Shown piece by piece: positions 7,301 through 16,522 of a stretch of DNA of 35,127 bases (positions are counted from its first letter, which is position 1; each line of letters opens with the position of its first letter). Below the pieces are notes generated by a model. It was given only the letters and a program-made list of their open reading frames with translations, did not search any database and was not told the DNA's origin. Both the position numbers and the translations under genes were made by a program. Source of the DNA: Cyclobacteriaceae bacterium. Its GTDB lineage: Bacteria > Bacteroidota > Bacteroidia > Cytophagales > Cyclobacteriaceae. The stretch covers positions 1-35,127 of the forward strand of contig JANQKF010000023.1 of NCBI GenBank assembly GCA_028281285.1, given 5' to 3'.

Positions 7301-9562
7301 ATGGCATTTGATATTGATATGATTAAGGCAGCCTACGAGAAGATACCCTCTCGTATTGAGGCAGCCAGAAAAGTGGTCGGAAGACCTCTCACACTATCCG
7401 AAAAAATACTGTACTCCCACCTTTGGGATGGTGAAGCAACGGAAGTCTTCGAACGCGGTAAGTCCTATGTGGACTTCGCCCCCGACAGAGTTGCCATGCA
7501 AGATGCCACTGCCCAAATGGCTCTATTACAGTTCATGCAAGCGGGAAAAAGCAAAGCGGCTGTTCCATCCACAGTGCATTGCGACCACCTGATTTTGGCC
7601 AAGCAAGGTGCAGAAGAAGATCTTAGAAACTCACTTACTGCCTCAGGAGAAGTCTTCAACTTCCTGGAGTCTGTTTCCAATAAGTACGGAATTGGTTTCT
7701 GGAAGCCTGGAGCAGGCATCATCCATCAGGTGATACTGGAAAACTATGCCTACCCTGGTGGTATGATGATCGGTACGGATTCGCACACTGTGAATGCAGG
7801 TGGCCTTGGAATGGTGGCCATTGGTGTTGGCGGAGCTGATGCCGTAGACGTCATGGCTGGAATGGCCTGGGAACTGAAGTTTCCGAAACTCATCGGTGTT
7901 AAACTGACTGGTAAAATGAATGGCTGGACAGCACCGAAGGATGTGATTCTTAAAGTTGCTGGAATTCTAACTGTAAAGGGTGGAACCGGTTCGATTGTGG
8001 AATACTTTGGTCCGGGTGCTAAATCAATGTCAGCCACCGGAAAAGGAACCATCTGCAACATGGGTGCTGAAATTGGTGCAACCACCTCTACATTCGGATA
8101 TGATGATTCCATGGAACGTTATCTGAGAGCTACTGACAGAGCCGATGTGGCCGACCTTGCCAATGGTATTCGAGAGCACCTTACCGGGGATGATGAAGTA
8201 TATGCTAATCCGGAACAATATTTCGATCAGGTAATTGAAATTGATCTGGATACGCTGGAACCACATATCAATGGCCCTTTTACTCCAGACAGAGCCACTC
8301 CTGTTTCTAAAATGAGAGCCGAGGCTGAAGCGAACGGGTGGCCTACAAAAGTCGAATGGGGACTAATCGGCTCTTGTACTAATTCATCATACGAAGATCT
8401 TTCCAGGGCCTCATCAATAGCCAAACAAGCCGTTGACAAAGGCTTGAAGACTAAGGCAGAATTTGGAATCAACCCAGGTTCTGAGCAAGTAAGGTATACA
8501 GCTGAGAGAGACGGTTTGCTTCAAATTTTCGAAGACCTGGACGCCACTATATTCACCAATGCCTGTGGCCCTTGTATTGGACAATGGGAAAGGACAGGTG
8601 ACAATAATCGAGTAAACACCATTATCCACTCGTTTAACCGAAACTTCTCCAAAAGGGCTGATGGTAATCCGAACACGCACGCATTTGTAACTTCTCCCGA
8701 AATTGTGGCTGCTGTGGCTATTTCTGGAGACCTCGGGTTTAACCCCATGACGGACACACTCATCAACGAGAACGGTGAAGAAGTGAGATTAGAACCTCCG
8801 GTTGGTGATGAACTTCCTGAAAGAGGATTTGATGTTGAAGACAATGGTTATCAGGCTCCAGCCGAGGACGGTTCAAATGTAGAAGTCGTAGTTAGACCTG
8901 ATTCCAAACGACTTCAACTGCTCACTCCTTTCGAGCCTTGGGATGGTAAGAATATTACAGGAGCCAAGCTATTAATCAAGGCTTACGGCAAGTGTACTAC
9001 AGATCATATTTCAATGGCAGGGCCTTGGTTGAGATTCAGAGGACATTTGGACAATATCTCTGACAATTGCCTTATTGGAGCTGTAAATGCATTCAACCAG
9101 TCTACAAATAAGGTCAAGAACCAAATTACTGGCGAATATGGACCAGTTCCCTCGACCCAACGACAATATAAAGCGGAAGGAATACCAACAATTGTTGTAG
9201 GAGATCATAACTATGGAGAAGGGTCTTCACGGGAGCATGCAGCTATGGAGCCAAGACATCTCGGAGTAAAGGCAGTTCTTGTCAAATCCTTTGCTCGAAT
9301 CCATGAAACAAATCTGAAGAAGCAAGGAATGCTTGGTTTGACATTTGCCGATGAAAGTGACTATGACAAAGTGCAGGAAGATGACACCATCAACTTCCTT
9401 GATTTGACAGAGTTTGCTCCAGGCAAACCATTGACCCTTGAGTTTGTACACAGTGATGGAACCAAGGACATCATCATGGCGAACCACACCTATAATGAAG
9501 CACAAATTGGTTGGTTTAAAGCAGGTTCTGCTCTGAACTTGATCAAGGCGCAACAAGCTTAA
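7301..9562 (+). CDS. acn: Aconitate hydratase, mitochondrial type
   Basis: A 753-residue TCA-cycle enzyme that isomerises citrate to isocitrate in the cytoplasm. The length and motif spacing match the mitochondrial-type aconitases rather than the ~890-residue AcnA or the AcnB form. The three [4Fe-4S] ligands are visible: C359 in GSCTNSS, and C422 and C425 in ACGPCIG. Substrate-site blocks include GTDSHT at 158-163 and GEGSSREH at 639-646, with the catalytic serine at about 642-643. ATG 7301 follows a TANNTTTG promoter and a short leader hairpin. It is a monocistronic unit closed by the strong terminator at 9591-9619; no citrate synthase or isocitrate dehydrogenase is next to it. All key residues seem intact. 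Confidence 0.97.
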   Translation: MAFDIDMIKAAYEKIPSRIEAARKVVGRPLTLSEKILYSHLWDGEATEVFERGKSYVDFAPDRVAMQDATAQMALLQFMQAGKSKAAVPSTVHCDHLILAKQGAEEDLRNSLTASGEVFNFLESVSNKYGIGFWKPGAGIIHQVILENYAYPGGMMIGTDSHTVNAGGLGMVAIGVGGADAVDVMAGMAWELKFPKLIGVKLTGKMNGWTAPKDVILKVAGILTVKGGTGSIVEYFGPGAKSMSATGKGTICNMGAEIGATTSTFGYDDSMERYLRATDRADVADLANGIREHLTGDDEVYANPEQYFDQVIEIDLDTLEPHINGPFTPDRATPVSKMRAEAEANGWPTKVEWGLIGSCTNSSYEDLSRASSIAKQAVDKGLKTKAEFGINPGSEQVRYTAERDGLLQIFEDLDATIFTNACGPCIGQWERTGDNNRVNTIIHSFNRNFSKRADGNPNTHAFVTSPEIVAAVAISGDLGFNPMTDTLINENGEEVRLEPPVGDELPERGFDVEDNGYQAPAEDGSNVEVVVRPDSKRLQLLTPFEPWDGKNITGAKLLIKAYGKCTTDHISMAGPWLRFRGHLDNISDNCLIGAVNAFNQSTNKVKNQITGEYGPVPSTQRQYKAEGIPTIVVGDHNYGEGSSREHAAMEPRHLGVKAVLVKSFARIHETNLKKQGMLGLTFADESDYDKVQEDDTINFLDLTEFAPGKPLTLEFVHSDGTKDIIMANHTYNEAQIGWFKAGSALNLIKAQQA

Positions 9563-9590
9563 ATCAGAATTGAATAATATCAGACCTGAG

Positions 9591-9619
9591 AAACCTCATC
9601 AATCTTGATGAGGTTTTTT
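9591..9619 (+). terminator. Intrinsic terminator of the aconitase gene
   Basis: AAACCTCATCAA (9591-9602) pairs with TTGATGAGGTTT (9605-9616), with the T run continuing to 9619. It lies 28 nt after the aconitase stop. Its right arm contains the ATG (9608) that opens the next reading frame. Confidence 0.92.
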
Positions 9620-9973
9620 AATTTAGTCACGTTGGCTTATCAGATATACGTCATAGAGCTTTCTAAAAAGGTATATTCTCAAAACAGGCGTTTTCGAGAA
9701 GCTAATCCTCAGTTCAATGGTGTACTCGAATGTCTATATGTGGGCATGACCAGCAAAACACCCCAGGAGAGATTCAGACAACACAAAGAAGGGACCCTTA
9801 GCAAAAAAGGGTACAACCTCTCCTCTTCGATCGTACGCAAATATGGAATGTATCTGCGCCCAAGTCTTTATAATCAAATCGATCCTTTACCCACACGGGC
9901 TGAGGCTATTCAAATGGAGGAAAAACTGGCGTTGGAACTGAGGCGCAAAAGATACGCTGTTTGGTTCAATTGA
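9608..9973 (+). CDS. GIY-YIG-like nuclease family protein
   Basis: About 121 residues. The sequence has a GIY-YIG-like core: YVIEL near residue 14 (strand carrying the first motif), CLYVGMTSKTPQERFRQHKEG in the middle (second motif Y-V-G with the downstream R and H), and a glutamate in the MEEKLALELRRK helix near the C-terminus that may be the metal ligand. Known members hydrolyse DNA, but this short stand-alone group is poorly characterised. The start is uncertain: ATG 9608 lies inside the stem of the aconitase terminator, and TTG 9632, just before the YVIEL strand, would give a protein 8 residues shorter and keep the whole domain. There is no obvious ribosome binding site for either. Confidence 0.65.
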   Translation: MRFFNLVTLAYQIYVIELSKKVYSQNRRFREANPQFNGVLECLYVGMTSKTPQERFRQHKEGTLSKKGYNLSSSIVRKYGMYLRPSLYNQIDPLPTRAEAIQMEEKLALELRRKRYAVWFN

Positions 9974-10091
9974 ATTCTGAATACCATCGCACCAACCAAA
10001 AATTCTTCAAAAATGTTTAATGAAAGCATAACGGGCTAGCATTCAAAAATTTATTGTTTTACATTAACATAAACCTTGAACTACGCCCACT

Positions 10092-11864
10092 ATGTCTGGA
10101 AGTAAGCGCATCGTCCTTAAAGGCTATAGAAATCTTAAACACAAAGTCTCCGGAGCTTCCTCCAAATCCCTTCGGGACGCACTTTTTAAAAGGTATGGTG
10201 ACAACGTCCTCTTTGTCTATAAATATTGCCCCGATCTGGATGAAAATCCGCTTGCCATTAATGCGGCTAAGGCCATAGTAGCCGCTGAAAAGCAGAAACG
10301 TTCGGAAGATTTGTATCAAAGACTATCGGGCTACGAGAATAATTATGAAAAAGAGGCTGTTTTCAAAGTGGTCGAAGAGCTTGGTCTGGATATGGAATCC
10401 TTTGAATGGGACTTCAATAGTGATGAGACTTTAAAACGAGTACTTAAAGACATTGAAGATTCCAAAACTTGTGGTTTGACAGTCTTCCCCGGTTTAACCA
10501 TTGACGATGTGCCTTATAATGGAGCATGGGACAACGAATCCGTGTTCGCAACTATTGAAAAGCGAGGTGGAAAGCAAGTATCACTTGCTATCGAAAGCTT
10601 CTTTCATTGGGGTGCCTCAGCCGCTGCGGTTCTGATCATTGCTACTGTTGCAGCATTGATCATGGTGAATTCGGGTTTTCAGGAAACTTACGAACACTGG
10701 AAACATACCAAACTCGGGCTTACCTTTAGTGAATGGGGTTTAATTCTCCCCTTGGAAGTTTGGATCAATGATTTTCTCATGGCCATCTTCTTTTTACTGA
10801 TCGGTCTTGAGATCAAAAAAGAAGTTCTGGACGGTGAATTATCCGATATGAAGCGGGCAGCCATGCCTGTGGTCGGAGCGATCGGTGGCATGCTAATTCC
10901 CGCAGCTATATATGTTGCAGTTAATATGGGCACTGAAACTGCCAATGGCTGGGGAATCCCTATGGCAACCGATATTGCCTTTACGTTGGGGCTGATGGCT
11001 CTGCTTGGCTCCAGAGTACCCCTTTCCCTTAAAATATTTATCTCAGCACTTGCTGTGGCCGATGACCTTGGTGCGATAATAGTGATCGCATTGTTTTATG
11101 GTCACGGTTTCCATCTCATTCCATTTCTAATTGCGATCGGTGTGGTTGGTATCATGCTGTTCCTCAATAGAAGAAGAGTGTACAACGTGGCACTCTATGT
11201 CACCCTCGGGCTGATACTTTGGTTCCTTATTTATCAAAGCGGGCTTCATGCTACATTAGCGGGAGTAATAACCGCAATGTTGATTCCGGCAAGACGTCAG
11301 GCAGATCTGCCACTTATAGCAAGACAAACGTCCATTATCTTTGATCGGGAAATCGAAAAAATTGAGGGCAACGGAAACGGTCAAAAGTCCATGAGCCATG
11401 GATCTTTAGTCCTTCTCAGGAATGCAGTTGAGCGTTTGAGAGAGCCAAGTGACAATCTTATGCACTCTCTTGAAAAGGTGGTCAATTTTGTCATACTGCC
11501 TCTATTCGCATTTTTTAATACAGGGATACTCCTTTCAGGAACGGATCTAAACCTAGCCGCTCCGGTGAGTTTGGGGGTCATACTAGGGTTGGCTGTTGGC
11601 AAGCCACTGGGAATTGTTGGGGCATGTTGGATCGCCTCAAAAGCGAAGATTGCTCAGCTGTCATCAGAAATAAGTTGGCAGAAACTCATTGGTGCTTCGG
11701 CCTTGGCAGGAGTTGGTTTCACGATGTCAATTGTGGTGGCCTCAAGTGCCTTCCATGATGAAGTCCTGACTTCTTCAAAAGTCAGCATTCTAATTGCCTC
11801 CACTTTGTCAGCAGTAATCGGAATAATGATCCTACGGGCTGTATCAAATAAGAAGGTCGCTTAA
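10092..11864 (+). CDS. nhaA: Na+/H+ antiporter NhaA with N-terminal thioredoxin/DsbA-like domain
   Basis: 590 residues; ordinary NhaA is about 390-440. Residues ~165-590 are NhaA: MATDIAFTLG at 291-300 and the sodium/proton-binding pair D324-D325 in VADDLGAI, plus about 12 membrane helices. It would exchange external protons for internal sodium at the inner membrane. Residues ~1-160 are soluble: a strand VLFVYKYCPDL around 39-49, a helical stretch, then GLTVFPGLTIDDVPYNGAW (128-146), which resembles a thioredoxin-fold layout with the cis-proline region (FPGL) near the end. Only one cysteine (C46) stands where a CxxC would be, so it is not a normal disulfide oxidoreductase. Fusions of NhaA with such domains are known in other bacteria, usually at the C-terminus. 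The N-terminal domain call is moderately sure; the NhaA part is certain. Confidence 0.92.
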   Translation: MSGSKRIVLKGYRNLKHKVSGASSKSLRDALFKRYGDNVLFVYKYCPDLDENPLAINAAKAIVAAEKQKRSEDLYQRLSGYENNYEKEAVFKVVEELGLDMESFEWDFNSDETLKRVLKDIEDSKTCGLTVFPGLTIDDVPYNGAWDNESVFATIEKRGGKQVSLAIESFFHWGASAAAVLIIATVAALIMVNSGFQETYEHWKHTKLGLTFSEWGLILPLEVWINDFLMAIFFLLIGLEIKKEVLDGELSDMKRAAMPVVGAIGGMLIPAAIYVAVNMGTETANGWGIPMATDIAFTLGLMALLGSRVPLSLKIFISALAVADDLGAIIVIALFYGHGFHLIPFLIAIGVVGIMLFLNRRRVYNVALYVTLGLILWFLIYQSGLHATLAGVITAMLIPARRQADLPLIARQTSIIFDREIEKIEGNGNGQKSMSHGSLVLLRNAVERLREPSDNLMHSLEKVVNFVILPLFAFFNTGILLSGTDLNLAAPVSLGVILGLAVGKPLGIVGACWIASKAKIAQLSSEISWQKLIGASALAGVGFTMSIVVASSAFHDEVLTSSKVSILIASTLSAVIGIMILRAVSNKKVA

Positions 11865-11868
11865 AACA

Positions 11869-12204
11869 CTAAAACAAATCCATAGTAAGGTATAATGTTC
11901 CGGTATGGATGAACTGGTCCAGACCGATTATCGGGTAGAATTTTCTTGGATTCTTTCTATGAATATAGGCCCATTTGCTGGTAAAATAGTCTGTAATCCA
12001 GTGTAGAACCGTATTCAATCCAATATAGGGCCAAAACTCTTCCAATGGCATAATAAAAAAACATATTGCTATGATAGGTGCCATATAGGCGGCTACATGA
12101 ATTGATAGCCATTTCAAGCTGCGACTTTTGTTTAGTGCCATTGGAGTGGTTTGCAAAGCAAAATCACCCACCCAATGCCCAAAAAGTAGCAAAGTATAAG
12201 TCAT
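11869..12204 (-). CDS. DUF3307 family membrane protein
   Basis: 111 residues, with three or four hydrophobic segments. The motif set fits DUF3307: GHWVGDFALQT at about 9-19, an asparagine/lysine pair followed by a histidine-bearing helix (LSIHVAAY), a central H-W-I-T-D-Y block (about 68-73) and a C-terminal LDQFIHTGTLY. The family has no assigned function; the conserved histidine and aspartate residues at the membrane face suggest metal binding, which is inference. The stop codon is 4 nt from that of the convergent nhaA. A TANNTTTG promoter element lies upstream at 12249-12256 on the minus strand. Confidence 0.8.
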   Translation of the reverse strand: MTYTLLLFGHWVGDFALQTTPMALNKSRSLKWLSIHVAAYMAPIIAICFFIMPLEEFWPYIGLNTVLHWITDYFTSKWAYIHRKNPRKFYPIIGLDQFIHTGTLYLTMDLF

Positions 12205-12248
12205 TGTAAAAAGATATGGATTAAGTCAGAGTCAGCAAAATATTTACG

Positions 12249-12256
12249 CAAACATA
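12249..12256 (-). promoter_or_regulatory. Bacteroidota-type -7 promoter element for the DUF3307 gene
   Basis: On the minus strand the bases read TATGTTTG, an exact TANNTTTG match, 44 nt before the DUF3307 start codon. A T-rich TTTA lies about 20 nt upstream as a weak -33 element. It sits in the divergent gap with the cyclase gene. Confidence 0.5.
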
Positions 12257-12303
12257 AAGAAACCATTTTCGCAGAATAAAAATAAAATCCTGATATTAAG
12301 TCG

Positions 12304-14274
12304 ATGTTTCGCACTTTTCGCCATCGACTGCTTTTCTGGTTCCTGGTTTTTATAAGCTCGGGGTTGGTAATTATTGCATTGTCTTTGACCTATATCAACA
12401 AACGCGAGCAGATTTTCCATACCACAGAAGCGATTGAAGAGGCTTACCTCACCTTGATGAAAAGTGTTCAGTCGCAGCAAGATTATTTCAGCTACGACAC
12501 TAGAAACCCTGACTATTTCGAAACAGGTGAAAGTGACGAATTGGAACTCTACCGATACTGGCTGGACAGTACAATGACGACACTTTCAAAAGTCGATTTT
12601 TCAGAAGAATTCGAAATCTATAGGACCTTTATTACCCAAATGAGATCCATACGCTGGATTGACTCCACCTTTATGGCGCTTACTCAAAAGGTACTTGACC
12701 GTGGATTTAAAGATTTTAGTCTTGAGGGCGCTATGCGCGATGATGCTCATTGGCTGGAACAGGCCAGAGAAATACCAACAGAGCGAATTCTCACGCTGAG
12801 AAGACATGAGAAAGACTTCATTATTCGCAACGACATTGATTATGTCAACACGTTTAAGCGTGAAATTGCTGAACTGGAAACCCTGATTTCGAGAAACTAT
12901 AACATCCCTCGTGCACGTAGAGATGCTCTCGTATCTCGCATTCAGTCCTACCGGGATAAGTTTATCGAATTGGTCGTGTTGGAGCAAGAATTAGGAATTA
13001 AAGACCATACAGGATATAAAAGAGAACTCGATTTCAGGATTGACCTTCTTGAAGCCGGGTTTGCCCAGTTGGTGAACCTAACCCGGGAATGGGGACAAAC
13101 GGAATTCGACAACCTTACCCTCTATTTCGGTTTGACCACAATTCTATTTGTTGTGATTAGTGTGTTGTTAAGTACTTTCATAGCCGGTAAACTTACCCAA
13201 CCACTTACTGACCTTTCCTCTCACATTACCCGTTTTGTAGATAGTGATTTCACACTCGAAAAAGAACACCCCGTAGTGAAATCAAAAGATGAAGTAGGAA
13301 GCCTTACCAAAAATTTCTCGATTCTGAAAAACGAGGTGATTTCACAAATGAAGTTTTTTAAACAGCGTGTTGCCGAGAGAACTAAAGAGCTTGCTACAGC
13401 CAACTCGAAACTAGCCAAACTCATCAAAGCGAATAGTCGATTTGTTCCCCAAGAGTTCTTGCAAAACCTGGGAAAAGATGGCATAGAAGAAATCGAATTA
13501 GGTGATCAGGTTGAGCGCGAGATGACGGTTGTTTTTACCGACATCAGGGGGTTCACACCGATATCTGAGGCCTTAAGTCCTCCTGAAATTTTCAATTTCC
13601 TGAATGAATATCTCAGTGTGATTGTACCGATTATTGAGAAATATGGCGGGTTCATTGATAAATTCATTGGTGATTCTGTAATGGCACTTTTCCCCAATTC
13701 TCCCGATGATGCAATCAAGGCCGTAATGGAATTTGAAAGGCCAATTGAGTTGTTCAACAAGAAACTTCAAAATCGTGGCATGAACAAGATTCATGTGGGC
13801 ACCGGGATTCATACGGGCTCTATGATTCTTGGAACAATCGGTCACGACAATCGCCTTGAAACGACAGTGATTTCGGATGCTGTAAATACTGCCGCCCGAG
13901 TTGAAGGGTTAACCAAATATTACGATACTCCTGTGATCGTTACCGAAGAAACACTGCAAAGGCTCGAAAATCATGAAGATTTTGATTATCGGTTTTTGGA
14001 TAAGGTCAAGGTAAAAGGTAAAAAGAACTCACTTTCGGTATATCAATTTTTATCACCCAAAGAAGAACTCAAGATTGCTTCAATTCCTCGTTATAACGAG
14101 GCGCTCAGCTTATTTCAAGAGGGTAAGATTATAGAAGCAGAGGAAATTTTTAGGTCACTGGCGGCAAAGAACCCGGATGACAAAGCATCAAAAAGATTTA
14201 TTGATCGTTGTGCCGACTCGCTCGAAGGCACTTCTGAAGGTTGGGGACATATCACATATATGACCAAGAAATAG
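12304..14274 (+). CDS. Membrane class III adenylate cyclase with periplasmic helical sensor and HAMP domain
   Basis: 656 residues. Layout: membrane helix ~9-31; a ~240-residue helical extracytoplasmic domain (32-272) with LRRHEKDFIIRND near 165-177, as seen in helical bimodular-type sensors; second membrane helix ~273-296; HAMP ~297-350; a short coiled coil; the class III cyclase catalytic domain ~400-580; and a TPR-like C-terminal tail (~594-640). Catalytic residues look complete: metal ligands D413 (FTDIRGF) and D457 (IGDSVMALF), adenine-selecting K453 and D525, and N528 and R532 for the transition state (DAVNTAAR). It should therefore make cAMP from ATP in response to an external cue. The sthA gene starts 4 nt after its stop, so they form an operon. 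Confidence 0.92.
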   Translation: MFRTFRHRLLFWFLVFISSGLVIIALSLTYINKREQIFHTTEAIEEAYLTLMKSVQSQQDYFSYDTRNPDYFETGESDELELYRYWLDSTMTTLSKVDFSEEFEIYRTFITQMRSIRWIDSTFMALTQKVLDRGFKDFSLEGAMRDDAHWLEQAREIPTERILTLRRHEKDFIIRNDIDYVNTFKREIAELETLISRNYNIPRARRDALVSRIQSYRDKFIELVVLEQELGIKDHTGYKRELDFRIDLLEAGFAQLVNLTREWGQTEFDNLTLYFGLTTILFVVISVLLSTFIAGKLTQPLTDLSSHITRFVDSDFTLEKEHPVVKSKDEVGSLTKNFSILKNEVISQMKFFKQRVAERTKELATANSKLAKLIKANSRFVPQEFLQNLGKDGIEEIELGDQVEREMTVVFTDIRGFTPISEALSPPEIFNFLNEYLSVIVPIIEKYGGFIDKFIGDSVMALFPNSPDDAIKAVMEFERPIELFNKKLQNRGMNKIHVGTGIHTGSMILGTIGHDNRLETTVISDAVNTAARVEGLTKYYDTPVIVTEETLQRLENHEDFDYRFLDKVKVKGKKNSLSVYQFLSPKEELKIASIPRYNEALSLFQEGKIIEAEEIFRSLAAKNPDDKASKRFIDRCADSLEGTSEGWGHITYMTKK

Positions 14275-14278
14275 GCTC

Positions 14279-15700
14279 ATGCAAAAATTTGATCTCATCG
14301 TCATTGGCTCGGGCCCGGCAGGGGAAAAAGCAGCGGTGAAAGCAGCTTATTTTGGCAAGAAAGTAGCCCTAATCGAAAAGGAAACTAAATTTGGTGGGGC
14401 GGGAGTCCAGACAGGAACTCTGCCCTCAAAGACCTTGAAGGAAACTGCCCTTTATCTATCAGGCGTATATCAAAAGGGAATCTTCGGTGTTGATAAAGAA
14501 GTAGGTCGTAGTACTGGTGTACATGACTTTCTCTATCGTAAGAATGTCGTGACTAGTCACATGCATAAAATCATAAGGTACAACCTTGATAAGCATGGTG
14601 TTGAAATTTTTGAGGGAGCAGCAGAGCTGATTGACAAAAACCATGTTAAAATTAACGGAGATCTTGAGCAGACCATCGAGGGTGATTTCATTCTGATCGC
14701 CACCGGGTCCTACCCCTATCACCCTCCGAGCATCCCTTTTGATCATCACAGAGTTCATGATTCCGATACGATATTGAATATTAAGCGCTTTCCAAGATCA
14801 ATATGCGTGGTGGGTGCAGGTGTTATCGGTTGTGAATACGCCACCATTTTTGGTGCAATGGGTGTCAAAACTTACATTGTCAACGACCGTGATAAAATTT
14901 TAGGGTTTCTGGATGAGGATGTCACCTCTGCCTTAGTCGAACAGATGAAAAGCCATGACATTAAGATTCTCTTTAACAATTCTATTAAGAATATCGAAGT
15001 GCCTGAAGATGATTCTCCCATACGACTAAGCTTAAAAACCGGTGAAATTCTGAATGTAGACATGTTTCTCTTCGCAGCTGGCAGAAGTGGATATCTTAAG
15101 GGGTTGAATTGTGAGGGAATTGGACTTGAGATAGGCAAGAGAGAGACTCTTGTGGTAAATGAAAAATTTCAAACCAACATCTCCAATATTTTTGCTGTTG
15201 GTGATGTAATTGGCTTTCCAGCACTTGCAAGCACGAGCATGGAACAAGGTCGTATAGCTGTTTCACATATGTTCGACACTGCAGATCTCGAATCCTTGGC
15301 AGATACTTTCCCTTATGGCATATATACTGTTCCTGAGGTATCCATGGTCGGAATCACGGAAATTCAAGCTAAGGCCGATAACCTCGACTACGGGGTCGGA
15401 ATCAGCTACTATCGAGACATTTCCAGAGGTATGATCATGGGCGACAAAGACAACGGCTTTTTAAAGATAATTTTTGATAATAAGACAAAAATAATTTTGG
15501 GAATTCATATCATCGGGTCCTTTGCTACGGAATTGATACACTATGGAATGCAACTGGTCAAAGAAAAGGAAACACTGGATCACGTGATCAACACTGTCTT
15601 CAACTACCCCACTCTGCATGATCTTTATAAATATGCAAGCTATGATGGGTTGGGTAGTATCTCAGGAAAAAAGGTCAAAAAAGCCGGTGAGGTAATCTGA
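14279..15700 (+). CDS. sthA: Soluble pyridine nucleotide transhydrogenase (SthA type)
   Basis: A 473-residue flavoprotein of the two-dinucleotide-binding-domain disulfide reductase superfamily. It would transfer hydride between NADPH and NAD+ in the cytoplasm. Visible motifs: FAD-binding GSGPAG at 10-15; GGAGVQTGTLPSK at 39-51; NAD(P)-binding GAGVIGCEYA near 180; FAVGDV near 308 (second FAD contact); and a C-terminal dimer block FNYPTLHDLYKYAS. In lipoamide dehydrogenase the segment at 39-51 holds the redox CxxxxC pair; E. coli SthA keeps one cysteine, while here both positions are non-cysteine (G42, T47), which rules out disulfide chemistry. It starts 4 nt after the cyclase gene, so the two are co-transcribed. 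SthA is preferred over a dehydrogenase because of the missing cysteines and the overall match. Confidence 0.88.
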   Translation: MQKFDLIVIGSGPAGEKAAVKAAYFGKKVALIEKETKFGGAGVQTGTLPSKTLKETALYLSGVYQKGIFGVDKEVGRSTGVHDFLYRKNVVTSHMHKIIRYNLDKHGVEIFEGAAELIDKNHVKINGDLEQTIEGDFILIATGSYPYHPPSIPFDHHRVHDSDTILNIKRFPRSICVVGAGVIGCEYATIFGAMGVKTYIVNDRDKILGFLDEDVTSALVEQMKSHDIKILFNNSIKNIEVPEDDSPIRLSLKTGEILNVDMFLFAAGRSGYLKGLNCEGIGLEIGKRETLVVNEKFQTNISNIFAVGDVIGFPALASTSMEQGRIAVSHMFDTADLESLADTFPYGIYTVPEVSMVGITEIQAKADNLDYGVGISYYRDISRGMIMGDKDNGFLKIIFDNKTKIILGIHIIGSFATELIHYGMQLVKEKETLDHVINTVFNYPTLHDLYKYASYDGLGSISGKKVKKAGEVI

Positions 15701-15802
15701 TTTTGTCCTAACCAATCAACTCTTTTCAGTTTATCATAAATTCTGAATTTGTTTGACCAGAAAACTATAAATTCGTCAACTACTAATCTAATTTCGATAG
15801 TC

Positions 15803-16522
15803 ATGTTAAAAATGCTTAGTAAAGCAACTTTTTTCATCCTCTTAGTTGCTTTGATCTCTTGCTCAGGTACCAAAAAAGAGGAACAAACCGTTCAACTTGA
15901 TCGAAACGGAGATTGGCTCTACCTATTTAACGGAAATACCGATGGATGGAGGAGTTTCAATGGAGAGACTCTACCGGAAGGCTGGGTAGTTGAAGATAAT
16001 ATCCTGAAAGCCTTGGGTACCGGAGGTGATATAGGTGGCGATATCGTATTTGCCGGTAGAGAATTTGAAAATTTTGATTTACAATGGGAATGGAAAATTG
16101 TCGAGGGAGGAAATAGCGGTCTGTTCTATCATGTCGTAGAAGGAGATCAATACGATGCTCCTTATCAAAATGCTCCGGAATATCAGCTTATCGATGATAT
16201 AGGCTACCCTGCTAAACTCGAACCTTGGCAATCGGTAGGTGCCGATTATGCCATGTATGACCCCAACCCAGACAAATTTGTCAAAGCTTCCGGCAAATGG
16301 AATTTATCGCGAATTCGATTCACCCCTGAAAAAGTCGAATATTGGTTGAATGCTGTCAAGACCCTTGAATTTGTTCCTTGGTCCGATGACTGGAATCAAC
16401 GGAAAATGGCCGGAAAATGGAAGGATTATCCTGATTATGGAAAAGCTAAATCGGGCTTCATTGGTCTTCAGGACCATGGCGGAATGACATGGTTCCGCAA
16501 TATCAAAATCAAGCCCCTGTAA
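15803..16522 (+). CDS. DUF1080 (3-keto-disaccharide hydrolase-like) lipoprotein
   Basis: 239 residues from ATG 15803; the frame stays open upstream to TTG 15749, but only ATG 15803 gives a proper signal. The N-terminus is a lipoprotein signal with lipobox LISC (lipidated C20), so the protein is probably anchored in the envelope. The mature part is a DUF1080 concanavalin-like jelly roll: LFNGNTDGWRSF near 36-47, the conserved WKIVEGGNSGLFYHV block, a PEYQLIDD segment, and the C-terminal GFIGLQDHGGMTWFRNIKI. Members bind or cleave carbohydrates (3-keto-disaccharides in characterised cases). No sugar-use genes are next to it. Its terminator lies inside the convergent gene. Confidence 0.88.
   Translation: MLKMLSKATFFILLVALISCSGTKKEEQTVQLDRNGDWLYLFNGNTDGWRSFNGETLPEGWVVEDNILKALGTGGDIGGDIVFAGREFENFDLQWEWKIVEGGNSGLFYHVVEGDQYDAPYQNAPEYQLIDDIGYPAKLEPWQSVGADYAMYDPNPDKFVKASGKWNLSRIRFTPEKVEYWLNAVKTLEFVPWSDDWNQRKMAGKWKDYPDYGKAKSGFIGLQDHGGMTWFRNIKIKPL

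Noticed and set aside
7750-8112. 120-codon minus-strand open frame inside the aconitase gene
   Set aside because: Shadow of a strongly conserved enzyme on the other strand; low-complexity proline/isoleucine-rich product with no domain.
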